Source: Acidobacteriota bacterium (GTDB lineage Bacteria; Acidobacteriota; Terriglobia; Acidiferrales; UBA7541). Taken from it: a DNA stretch of 42,451 nucleotides. Under the pieces are notes generated by a model. The model saw nothing but the letters and a program-made list of their open reading frames with translations. It had not been told where the DNA came from and searched no databases. The stretch covers positions 1 through 42,451 of the forward strand of contig JAJPIE010000047.1 in the NCBI GenBank assembly GCA_021324935.1. Reading direction: 5' to 3'. A program made the translations under genes and the position numbers. Shown here piece after piece: positions 33,922 to 41,206 of the stretch (within the stretch, counting starts at the first letter, position 1; every line of letters starts with the position of its first letter).

Positions 33922-36111
33922 TTACGCTTCGCCGCCGAGTTCGGAGAAGTCGGCAATGGTGGTGAACTCGCGCAAAAGTTCCGACAGCAGGGCGAGGCGA
34001 TTCTTGCGTACCGCTTCGTCCTCCGCCATCACCATGACTTCCTCGAAGAAACTGTCGACCACCTTGCGCAGCCCGGCGATCTCTTCGAGCGCCTCCTGAT
34101 ACTTCCCCGCGCGCTTGTCCACGCCAACGCTGGCCGCGGCCTTGCGAACGGCGACATGCAGATTCTTCTCCGCCTCTTTCTCGAACAACGCTGGATTGAC
34201 GCTTTGTAGCTCCCCGGCGGGTACGCTGGCCTTCTCGAGAATCTTCCGAATGCGCTTGAAGGAAATCGCCAGCGGCTCGAAGTTGCGCGACTTGCGAATG
34301 GCTTTCAAGGCTTTCAGGCGCTTCTCGACGTCGACCAGGTCGTCGGCGCCGGTGCGGAAGACCGCCGCCACTTCGTCATAGGCGTAGCCGGACTTCTCCT
34401 TGAACACGAACTTCGCGCGCTCTTGCAGGAATTCCAGCACCTGCTGCTCCTGCTGCGGTGACACCTGTTTTTTCGGAGGGTGCGCGAGCAGCGCGCGTGA
34501 AGCGGCGCTCACGGCCAGCGAAAGCGAGACCGGGAGCTTCTGATCGAGGATAATCTTGACGATGCCGAGCGCGGCGCGGCGCAGCGCGTAGGGATCGCTG
34601 GAGCCGGTGGGGACGACGCCGACGCTGAAGCAGCCCACCACGGAGTCGAACTTATCCGCGAGCGCCACGGCGCAACCAATGATGTTGCGCGGGATAGGAT
34701 CGTCCAGGCCCACCGGGCGATAGTGGTCGTAAACCGCGTCGGCGACGGCTTCGGGTTCACCCTGCGCGCGGGCGTAGAGGCCGCCGACAACACCCTGGAG
34801 TTCCGTGAACTCGCGCACCATCTCCGTGGCGAGGTCGCACTTGGCGAGTTCCGCGGCGCGGTCGGCGTCGGCGACATGGGCCTCTACCATGCCGAGGTTG
34901 TACCACTGCTCGGCGAGCCAGCGGGCGATGGCGCGCATGCGCTCGACCTTGGCGTGATAGCTTCCGAGGCGCGATTCGTAGGTGATCTTCTCGAGCTTGG
35001 GAAGGATGTCCCCAAGGCGTGTTTTCTGATCGGACTCCCAGAAAAAACGCGCATCGGCGAAGCGCGCGCGCAGGACGCGTTCGTGGCCGGCGCGGATATG
35101 CCCCTTGGAATCCTTGTTCAGATTGATGACCGCGAGGAAGTGCGGCGCGAGTTCTCCGCTTGCACCGAGCCGCGACGCGCCCCGCTTTTCGACGGCGAAA
35201 TATTTCTGGTGGCCGCGCATCACGGTGATCAGGATCTCATCGGGCAATTCGAGGAAGGACGGATCGAAGCCTCCCTCGATCACGTGCGGAAACTCGTTCA
35301 GATAGGTAATCAGTTGCAGCAGGTCCGGATCCGGGTGGACATGGAACCCGGTGCGCTTCGCGTAGGAGGCGAGCTCCCGCTCGATTTTTTCGCGGCGGTC
35401 GTTCTGGCGGACGATGACGCCATTGGCACGCAGCTTCTTTTCGTAGTCCGCGAAGCTCTTCACCTGGATTTTCGGCTTACCGAGGAAGCGGTGGCCCACC
35501 GTGGAATCGCCGGCAGCGAGGCCGCCGAATGCGAACTTGAGGGGCTTGCCATCGAGCACGCCAACGAGCCAGCGAATCGGGCGAATGAAACGCGCGCCCT
35601 TCAGGCCGGTCCACGTCATCGTTTTCGGCCAGGGCAGGTCGTGAATCACGCGCGGAAGAATATCGAGCAGTAGTTCGTGAGCGGTGCGGCCGCGCTTGAC
35701 GACCTTGGCAGCGAGGTACTCGCCTTTGGGTGTATGCACCAGATAAACGGAATGCAGCGGCACGCCCTGCCGTTCGGCAAAACTGACGGCAGCGCGCGTG
35801 GGTGCTCCGGAGGGATCGTAGGCGACCGACTTGGGCGGGCCGGTGACTTCACTTTCCACGTCCGCTTGCTTGGCGAGAAGACCGCGCACGCAGGCGGTGA
35901 GGCGGCGCGGTCCGCCGAAGGTTTCGATGGCAACGCCCTGGTGGAAATTTTCTGCGGTGAGGTGACGTTCGAGGATAGCCTTCAGGTCCTCGATGGCCTT
36001 GGGGAGCATGGCGGAGGGAATCTCTTCGGCGCCGATTTCAAAGAGGAGTTCGACGCGGCGGCCGGCCTTGGGGGGGGTTGCCTTCGGGGCAGGTTTCTTC
36101 GCGGTAGTCAT
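33922..36111 (-). CDS. glyS: Glycyl-tRNA synthetase beta subunit
   Basis: 729 residues from ATG 36111; the frame runs open upstream through a palindromic element and a REP hairpin, which is not coding. The start RRVELLFEIGAEEIPSAMLP is the conserved GlyS opening. The middle holds FDPSFLELPDEILITVMRGHQ, and the C-terminal part has an anticodon-binding DALR-like region (RLALLSELLREFTTIADF). GlyS is the large subunit of the alpha2-beta2 enzyme and binds tRNA-Gly. Its partner glyQ lies upstream on the same strand, 403 bases away, an unusually long, repeat-filled gap. Confidence 0.95.
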   Translation of the reverse strand: MTTAKKPAPKATPPKAGRRVELLFEIGAEEIPSAMLPKAIEDLKAILERHLTAENFHQGVAIETFGGPRRLTACVRGLLAKQADVESEVTGPPKSVAYDPSGAPTRAAVSFAERQGVPLHSVYLVHTPKGEYLAAKVVKRGRTAHELLLDILPRVIHDLPWPKTMTWTGLKGARFIRPIRWLVGVLDGKPLKFAFGGLAAGDSTVGHRFLGKPKIQVKSFADYEKKLRANGVIVRQNDRREKIERELASYAKRTGFHVHPDPDLLQLITYLNEFPHVIEGGFDPSFLELPDEILITVMRGHQKYFAVEKRGASRLGASGELAPHFLAVINLNKDSKGHIRAGHERVLRARFADARFFWESDQKTRLGDILPKLEKITYESRLGSYHAKVERMRAIARWLAEQWYNLGMVEAHVADADRAAELAKCDLATEMVREFTELQGVVGGLYARAQGEPEAVADAVYDHYRPVGLDDPIPRNIIGCAVALADKFDSVVGCFSVGVVPTGSSDPYALRRAALGIVKIILDQKLPVSLSLAVSAASRALLAHPPKKQVSPQQEQQVLEFLQERAKFVFKEKSGYAYDEVAAVFRTGADDLVDVEKRLKALKAIRKSRNFEPLAISFKRIRKILEKASVPAGELQSVNPALFEKEAEKNLHVAVRKAAASVGVDKRAGKYQEALEEIAGLRKVVDSFFEEVMVMAEDEAVRKNRLALLSELLREFTTIADFSELGGEA

Positions 36112-36145
36112 TGTGCCACCGCCAGCGGACGAGACGCGAGCCTTG

Positions 36146-36170
36146 TGTAGTGGCCGGTGTTTAGACCGGC
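36146..36170 (+). repeat. REP-like 25-nt hairpin, copy 2
   Basis: TGTAGTG head then stem GCCGGT/ACCGGC with a GTTTAG centre. Located between glyQ and glyS, 35 bases upstream of glyS. Confidence 0.75.
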
Positions 36171-36197
36171 GGTTCCGGGCAGGGCGAAGAGCGAAGA

Positions 36198-36222
36198 GCC
36201 GGCCTGAAGGTCGGCGATTACA
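36198..36222 (-). repeat. REP-like 25-nt hairpin, copy 3
   Basis: On the minus strand a TGTAATC head, then GCCGACCTTCAGGCCGGC. Opposite orientation to copy 2, 27 bases away, so the two form an inverted REP pair. Confidence 0.75.
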
Positions 36223-36275
36223 AAAGGTGCGTAGCGCTCGCTGCCAGCAGCCAGCCACGGCAACGCGGCCAAGAA

Positions 36276-36317
36276 AAATGTCGGCGCGCCGACATTTAAA
36301 GTAGTTTCTGAAGGTTT
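36276..36317 (+). repeat. Palindromic element, copy B
   Basis: Perfect 22-bp palindrome at 36276-36297, tail AAAGTAGTTTCTGAAGGTTT at 36298-36317. Between glyQ and glyS. Confidence 0.9.
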
Positions 36318-36402
36318 GTTTTGGAGTGCAGACCCCTTGCTTCCCCTTTTGTGGTCGCAACCAAGGTTTCTCAATCTGAATTTGGTGGCAACCCCTTGCG
36401 AG

Positions 36403-36476
36403 TCAAAAGCGGCGCCGAGCCGCCGCATTTCAGAAAATGTCGGCGCGCCGACATTTAAAGTAAGTTCTGAAGGTTT
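36403..36476 (+). repeat. Palindromic element, copy C, with adjoining GC hairpin
   Basis: Perfect 22-bp palindrome at 36435-36456, tail at 36457-36476 (AAAGTAAGTTCTGAAGGTTT). It is preceded at 36403-36427 by TCAAAAGCGGCG, a short loop and GCCGCCGCA, shared with copy D. Read on the minus strand this is a GC-rich hairpin followed by TTTTGA, like a terminator, between glyQ and glyS. Confidence 0.85.
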
Positions 36477-36514
36477 TTTGAATGCCATATCCCGGATTGA
36501 AACGGCCACCTGCC

Positions 36515-37480
36515 TCATGCGCGCACCCCCGCCTTCGGTATTGCGCCCGTAGACTGCTCCAAGTAGGCCGCCGCAGCCCGGCAGGAAAGCGTACGTACGC
36601 GCTGCATCAGGGCCGCGCGCTCGGTGACGGAGATAACGCCACGGGCGTCCATCAGGTTGAACAGGTGCGAGCACTTCAGGCAGTGATCGTAAGCGGCCAG
36701 GATGGGGTAGCGCTGGATGGCCTTCGTCGAACCGCCACCGGTTTCACCGCGATTCTTCCAGCCGTCGAGAAGCTCTCTGGCTTCCTTCTCGTGAAGTTCG
36801 AATTCAGAGCGCAAAGCCTTGGCGTCGCTGCGATCGAAGCTGTATTCCGAGAGCTGCTGCTCTTCGGCGAGGCGGATGTCGGCGTACGACTTGTCGGCGG
36901 TCCAGCGAATCTGATAGACGCTTTCGACGTCCTGCAGAAAGGCGCAGATGCGCTCGAGGCCGTAGGTAATTTCCACGGAGATCGGGTCAAGGTCGATGCC
37001 ACCGCTCTGCTGGAAGTAGGTGAATTGGGTGATTTCGAGGCCGTCCAGCAATACCTGCCAACCGATGCCCCAGGCACCGAGGGTGGGGGATTCCCAGTTG
37101 TCTTCCTCGAAGCGGATGTCGTGCTCGCGCAAGTCGATGCCAATGGAGCCGAGGCTGCGCAGGTAGATGTCCTGAATGTCCGCGGGAGAAGGTTTTAGGA
37201 TCACCTGATACTGAAAATGCTTGTAGAGGCGATTGGGATTTTCGCCGTAGCGGCCGTCGGCGGGGCGGCGCGAGGGCTGCACGTAGGCGACGCGATAGGG
37301 CGCGGGGCCGAGGACGCGGAGAAAGGTCTCCGGGTGCATGGTGCCGGCGCCGACTTCGGTATCGTACGGCTGGTGGAGGACGCAGCCCTGGCTTCCCCAG
37401 AAGTGCATGAGTTTGAGGATCAGGTCCTGAAACAGGAGGCCTTTGGGCTTGGCGGGCGCCGATTTGATGGATGTGCTCAT
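36515..37480 (-). CDS. glyQ: Glycyl-tRNA synthetase alpha subunit
   Basis: 321 residues. It contains [38 protein letters not shown] and [20 protein letters not shown], the signature class II catalytic core of GlyQ, plus [20 protein letters not shown]. It makes glycyl-adenylate in the alpha2-beta2 enzyme with GlyS. The C-terminal tail is extended (about 20 residues after [11 protein letters not shown]). Same strand and order as recO-glyQ-glyS, so formerly an operon, now interrupted by repeats. Confidence 0.95.
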   Translation of the reverse strand: MSTSIKSAPAKPKGLLFQDLILKLMHFWGSQGCVLHQPYDTEVGAGTMHPETFLRVLGPAPYRVAYVQPSRRPADGRYGENPNRLYKHFQYQVILKPSPADIQDIYLRSLGSIGIDLREHDIRFEEDNWESPTLGAWGIGWQVLLDGLEITQFTYFQQSGGIDLDPISVEITYGLERICAFLQDVESVYQIRWTADKSYADIRLAEEQQLSEYSFDRSDAKALRSEFELHEKEARELLDGWKNRGETGGGSTKAIQRYPILAAYDHCLKCSHLFNLMDARGVISVTERAALMQRVRTLSCRAAAAYLEQSTGAIPKAGVRA

Positions 37481-37664
37481 CGTTGTGTCGCCCCTCCGGG
37501 GCTTGGATCATTCCGTTTCTCGCTGCCAGCGCTGGAGCGCCGGGCTAGCTTGTTTTGCGCCTCCGGCTCTTGGTTCTGGGCGGTCTGGAGCACGGAGGAT
37601 GGCCTTCGCTTTGTGATGCTGACGCTGGCACCCAAAGTAAGCCTATGTCTCGAATCCTCACACG

Positions 37665-37737
37665 TCAAAAGCGGCGTCGAGCCGCCGCACTCCAAAAATG
37701 TCGGCGCGCCGACATTTAAAGTAGTTTCTGAAGGTTT
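37665..37737 (+). repeat. Palindromic element, copy D, with adjoining GC hairpin
   Basis: Perfect 22-bp palindrome at 37696-37717, tail AAAGTAGTTTCTGAAGGTTT at 37718-37737 (identical to copy B). It is preceded at 37665-37689 by TCAAAAGCGGCG-TCGA-GCCGCCGCA, nearly the same as in copy C. Confidence 0.9.
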
Positions 37738-37764
37738 GGATTCTCTCACCTTCATAGCCAACCC

Positions 37765-37789
37765 GCCGACCTGAAGGTCGGCCACTACA
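37765..37789 (-). repeat. REP-like 25-nt hairpin, copy 4
   Basis: Minus strand TGTAGTG head, then perfect stem GCCGACC/GGTCGGC with TTCA loop. Between recO and glyQ, 51 bases past the recO stop. Confidence 0.8.
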
Positions 37790-37839
37790 AAACCCTGCCT
37801 GGCCCTTGAAAGGCCTGACCCCTGAATGGGTCCACAGGA

Positions 37840-38580
37840 TCAGGAGGGCTCCAGCAGTTCGCGGGTGGCGAGCTTGCGCTCGGTGTGGTGCTCGATCCAG
37901 TTGAGCGCCGCTTCGCGCAATTCCCTCACCCCCGGCTCGGACTCGAAGACCGCGTCGATTTTGTCGAGCCGTTCGCGCGCAAAGAGTTCCGCCAGATCGC
38001 GCGCAGGCTTGGAGACCGGCTTCATCCCCGGGCGGCGATGCTCTTCGCAGAGCAGGCCGGGATGCCACGACGCCTGAAACGCAGGGCGATCGCCAAACGG
38101 CTTGCCGCAATCGGCGCAGGCGTCGAAGCGCGGAAGCCAGCCCGCCAGGCGCACCGTCCAGAACGCGAAGTACGCCAGCGGCAGGGAGCCTTTTCCGCGA
38201 CGCTCGACCTCGCGGACCGCCAGGAGAATGAGCCGGAACATTGGCTCGTTCTGCTCGTGCTCCGGCAAAACCATTTCCACGGTTTCACTGACCAGCGCGA
38301 GGCCAGTCGAAAGGGCGTAATCGCTCTGGGCCTTGTGAAAGGACTCGAGCAATTCTGCCTGCTGGATGCGAACCAAATCCCGCGTCTCGCGTTCGACGTA
38401 CCAGAGCTGGACGTGGGCGAGCAACTCCAGCGTGGAGCCGTAGCGGTTCTTGATGCGCCGCGCGCCGGCGGCTACACCCCGCATGCGCCCCGAACCGCGA
38501 CCCAGAAAACTAACCAGGCGATCAGCCTCGCCCAGCGGGAAGGTCTTCAAGATGATGGCTTCCGTTTCGCGGGCAGGCAT
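37840..38580 (-). CDS. recO: DNA repair protein RecO
   Basis: 246 residues from ATG 38580 (MPARETEAIILKTFPLGEAD, the usual RecO OB-fold start). A zinc site is visible (CADCGKPFG and LLCEEHRR), then the helical C-terminus. RecO loads RecA onto SSB-coated DNA with RecR and anneals strands in recombinational repair. No ribosome site precedes ATG 38580: the bases just before it are a half copy of the palindromic element. A GTG at 38643 would add 21 residues and is an alternative start. Confidence 0.9.
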   Translation of the reverse strand: MPARETEAIILKTFPLGEADRLVSFLGRGSGRMRGVAAGARRIKNRYGSTLELLAHVQLWYVERETRDLVRIQQAELLESFHKAQSDYALSTGLALVSETVEMVLPEHEQNEPMFRLILLAVREVERRGKGSLPLAYFAFWTVRLAGWLPRFDACADCGKPFGDRPAFQASWHPGLLCEEHRRPGMKPVSKPARDLAELFARERLDKIDAVFESEPGVRELREAALNWIEHHTERKLATRELLEPS

Positions 38581-38581
38581 G

Positions 38582-38596
38582 AAATGTCGGCGCGCC
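38582..38596 (+). repeat. Palindromic element, half copy F, at recO start
   Basis: AAATGTCGGCGCGCC, then divergence. It ends one base from the recO start codon (38578-38580), taking the place of the ribosome-binding site. Confidence 0.7.
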
Positions 38597-38781
38597 CGGT
38601 TGTGGAGAGCAGAACCGCGTGTCTCTACGCAAGCGGGACACACATGCAGGACTCACTGTCATAACACAGATGGAAAAGCAGAGCAATGCGGGCGTTGGTG
38701 AGTTGTGGAAGAAATGAAGAGATAATCTGGTAGCCAGTAGTCAGGGCAGAGGCGTTCCATTTTGAAATTTAGTTCTTCGAG

Positions 38782-38823
38782 AAACCTTCAGAAATTACTT
38801 TAGATGTCGGCGCGCCGACATTT
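38782..38823 (-). repeat. Palindromic element, copy E, opposite orientation
   Basis: Tail at 38782-38801 and palindrome at 38802-38823, one mismatch in the outer arm (CT for TT). Its tail points the other way from copies A-D. It lies between divergent recO and the rhomboid gene, about 65 bases ahead of the latter. Confidence 0.85.
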
Positions 38824-38888
38824 TCGCCGAGAGGAGGGACACAGGACGGTAATCAAAACGGGAACTCTGATATGCTGACGGGGACTCC

Positions 38889-39545
38889 ATGATCCCGCTG
38901 AAGGATATCAACCCTACAAAGACGTTTCCGTTCGTCAACATCCTGTTGATCGTGGCCAACGTGGCGGTGTTCGTCTACCAACTGACATTGCCGCCGCGCG
39001 CGTTCAAGATGTTTGTGTTCGCGAATGCCACCATCCCATCGCGCATCCCGGCCCTCCTCGCTGGGCATATCTCGGCGCAGGCGGCGCTCGGCCCCCTGTT
39101 CACCAGCATGTTTCTGCATGGGGGATTCATGCACCTGGCGGGGAATATGCTGTTTCTCTACATTTTTGGGGACAACGTGGAGGACGTGTTCGGGCACATC
39201 GGGTATCTGTTCTTCTACATTTTCTGCGGGATCGGATCCGGCTTGCTGCACGTGCTGTTCAACTGGCATTCGGCGATTCCGGCGCTCGGCGCGAGCGGCG
39301 CGATCAGCGGCGTGATGGGAGCGTATGCGGTGTACTTCCCGCGGAATCAGATATTGACCTTTTTCTTTATCTTTCTGGTTCCGATCCCGGCGATTTTTAT
39401 TCTGGGCTATTGGTTCGTCTTGCAGTTTCTGGAAGGGCTGAATGGGCTGGGAATGGCGCAGGCGGGTGGAGTGGCCTGGTGGGCGCACATCGGGGGATTT
39501 TTGATGGGGGTGTTGATTGCGCTGCTGGTGAAAGATAGCCGGTAG
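38889..39545 (+). CDS. Rhomboid-family intramembrane serine protease
   Basis: 218 residues, six predicted membrane helices. The catalytic dyad is Ser136 in GASGAISG and His200 in AHIGGF. HGGFMHLAGNMLFL supplies the oxyanion-side His/Asn86, as in GlpG. These proteases cleave membrane proteins within the bilayer. It is a single gene, divergent from recO. A copy of the palindromic element lies in its upstream region. Confidence 0.9.
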   Translation: MIPLKDINPTKTFPFVNILLIVANVAVFVYQLTLPPRAFKMFVFANATIPSRIPALLAGHISAQAALGPLFTSMFLHGGFMHLAGNMLFLYIFGDNVEDVFGHIGYLFFYIFCGIGSGLLHVLFNWHSAIPALGASGAISGVMGAYAVYFPRNQILTFFFIFLVPIPAIFILGYWFVLQFLEGLNGLGMAQAGGVAWWAHIGGFLMGVLIALLVKDSR

Positions 39546-39694
39546 TTGGCAATGGGGGGCCGAAGTTATTCGTTATACGCCGTTGGCTTCTGTTTTTCAG
39601 CTTTCGAGAAGTGGGGATGGAGCGGCCCGCTCGCCCGCATGTCCTGGCGAGAAGCGGGCCGCACCAAAATCGGCGAACCCAGGAACCACAAAGA

Positions 39695-40528
39695 TCAATA
39701 CGGCAAAAGCTTGAAGACGAAATTCAGGGACTGGGACTGTCCGGGCTCGATGGTGATCCGCCGGGATTGCGAGCCGTAGAGCTCGTGCCACGCGGTGACG
39801 GTGTACTTCCCCGGTGGCAACTCCGGCAGGTCGAAGCGCCCTTCCCCGTCGGTGACGGCGTGGTGCGAATTTTTGAAGACGGCGACAATGCCGCGCATCC
39901 AGGGATGCAACTCACACTTCACGGGAATGATTTCGGGATGATCAAAGCGCAAGACGACGGGCGGGGTGCCTGGCGGCTGCGAGCGGTTCCACTCGGGGTT
40001 GGCGTGAGCGAGCGGATGGATGGAGTGGGTAACACTGTCGTCATTGCGAACCCAAATCTCCTGAGTGGTTTCGGCAGCAACGATGTGCGGATTGTAGCGG
40101 CAACCGCGCTGCTCGAGACGCAAGGGCGGACCTATGGCGGGCTTCTCGTCGGGCGCACCCTCGGAGATAAAGACGATCACATTTTGCAGGGCGTTGGCGG
40201 GGCCGGTGGCGGACTGCTCGGGCTGGGGCGGCTTTTCGTAGAACTTCGCGCAGGCGGGCTCAGCGGACATGTCGATGGGCTTGAGTTTTTTCGGAGTGCC
40301 TTCGTAGGTGACTCTGCCGGTGAGACGGCCGGGTTCGGCGGCATCGGGCGTGACGGACAGGATCAGGCGCGGGTGCGGCGCGTAAAACGCCGCGACGAAA
40401 CGCGGAAAAGTAAGCGCAAGCAGCACGACGATCGCGAGACCCAGTTCAAAAAGGTCAGCGCGTCGCGAAGGCCGGGCATCCGGGGATGAAGCCTTCACAA
40501 CCAAGCGGGGGACGACTGCGGGGGACAT
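39695..40528 (-). CDS. Membrane-anchored cupredoxin-like protein with carboxypeptidase-regulatory domain
   Basis: 277 residues from ATG 40528, chosen because TGGAGG is well placed (the frame extends 12 codons further). One membrane segment (about 28-48) anchors it. A cupredoxin-like domain follows with plausible type 1 copper ligands His168 (VTHSIHPL), Cys205, His208 and Met211 (CELHPWM). A C-terminal CarboxypepD_reg-type strand set completes it (DGEGRFDLPELPPGKYTVTA). Similar proteins are annotated as methylamine utilisation or plastocyanin-like; an electron-transfer role outside the membrane is inferred. Confidence 0.75.
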   Translation of the reverse strand: MSPAVVPRLVVKASSPDARPSRRADLFELGLAIVVLLALTFPRFVAAFYAPHPRLILSVTPDAAEPGRLTGRVTYEGTPKKLKPIDMSAEPACAKFYEKPPQPEQSATGPANALQNVIVFISEGAPDEKPAIGPPLRLEQRGCRYNPHIVAAETTQEIWVRNDDSVTHSIHPLAHANPEWNRSQPPGTPPVVLRFDHPEIIPVKCELHPWMRGIVAVFKNSHHAVTDGEGRFDLPELPPGKYTVTAWHELYGSQSRRITIEPGQSQSLNFVFKLLPY

Positions 40529-40742
40529 AAGTGCCTCCAGGGTAAGGATCGCGCGCGGAGGCAACCGTGCGCTTGAGAAGACGATAGCGGCGGTTTACGA
40601 CCTTACCGAGTGCAGGTGGCGAGGCAGAAAATTCACACGCGGAAAATAAAAGGAAAGAAATGGGTTAAGCGAAGAAGTGAAGAAAGAAATGACGGCAACT
40701 TGACTTTACAGAGGAGAGGAGGGGACGAACACAGAGGCGCGA

Positions 40743-40798
40743 AGAGTTTAAGAGTTCAAAAGTTCAAGGGTTCAAGAGTTCAACGGCTCAGGAGTTGA
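40743..40798. repeat. Octamer tandem array (AGAGTTCA)
   Basis: Seven 8-base units in exact phase: AGAGTTTA, AGAGTTCA, AAAGTTCA, AGGGTTCA, AGAGTTCA, ACGGCTCA, GGAGTTGA. Confidence 0.85.
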
Positions 40799-40873
40799 AA
40801 CCTCGGAAGAGATGAAGATGAGGTCCACAGAGGACCATCGCCTTCAGTTCGGGGAAGAAGGCGGGCGACACAG

Positions 40874-40899
40874 AACCTTCAGAATTTACTTGAAGGTTT
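40874..40899 (-). repeat. Palindromic element, tail-only copy G
   Basis: On the minus strand AAGTAAATTCTGAAGGTT, the element tail, but the AAATGTCGGCG palindrome is replaced by AAACCTTC, so the tail now forms its own hairpin (AACCTTCA/TGAAGGTT arms, 9-base loop). Confidence 0.65.
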
Positions 40900-41006
40900 G
40901 ATTGTGAACTGCCGGGCATTGCCGCTGACACAAATCAATCTTGCTGCTGAAGAATGCGAGATACCAGCCAGCGCCCGTGCAGTTCGCCTGGATGGCAAAG
41001 TCTGTA

Positions 41007-41107
41007 GCTCGCCTCTTCAGGGGCGAGGGTTTTCCGACAGGTGGCAAGGCCGTGCAAGGGAGGGACCATTGTTACTGCCGGGAACAGCCTCAGGCCTGAA
41101 AGGCCTG
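41007..41107. repeat. Composite hairpin repeat, copy 2
   Basis: Hairpin plus GAGGGTTTTCC (41007-41035), TGGCAAGGCCGTGC (41042-41055), GCCGGGAACAGCCTCA plus hairpin AGGCCTGAAAGGCCT (41077-41107): same three blocks as at 33769-33910, with a shorter first spacer. Its ends carry TGTAGCTC heads facing outward (41003 on plus, 41114 on minus). Confidence 0.6.
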
Positions 41108-41181
41108 AGCTACACAGATGGTAGCGTCGCCATTCTGGCGGCGTGAAGGCTTGCCTGCTGGGAGCAGATGCTACAGAGTCG

Positions 41182-41206
41182 GCCGGTCTAAAGTCCGGCG
41201 ACTACA
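41182..41206 (-). repeat. REP-like 25-nt hairpin, copy 5, containing a stop codon
   Basis: Minus strand TGTAGTC head, then GCCGGACTTTAGACCGGC. The TAG of its TGTAG head (41202-41204) is the stop codon of the dehydrogenase gene. Confidence 0.8.

Larger units (their letters stand above)
37481..37839. other. Repeat-filled spacer between recO and glyQ
   Basis: Contains copy D of the palindromic element, one REP-like hairpin, and a short GCCCCTCCGGGGC hairpin at 37490-37502 just upstream of glyQ. No coding sequence is seen; long frames here are repeat translations such as SETTLNVGAPTF. Confidence 0.65.
40529..41201. other. Long repeat-rich non-coding region
   Basis: About 670 bases without a credible gene. 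In order it holds the octamer array (40743-40798), the tail-only element (40874-40899), composite repeat copy 2 (41007-41107), and the REP-like hairpin that runs into the next gene's stop (41182-41206). No promoter is needed here for the minus-strand gene that ends at 41202. Confidence 0.65.

Noticed and set aside
36112..36360. N-terminal extension of glyS (FRNYFKCRRADIFLG...) in frame with the gene
   Set aside because: It translates the palindromic element and a REP hairpin, not family sequence; GlyS begins at ATG 36111.
37477..37785. ORF with SKPSETTLNVGAPTF
   Set aside because: The peptide is a read-through of the repeat tail and palindrome; the same peptide arises at other copies on the minus strand.
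33691..38823. Possible CRISPR array
   Set aside because: Repeats are 1-2.6 kb apart in most cases, lie between housekeeping genes, vary in orientation and lack regular spacers; no cas genes are present.
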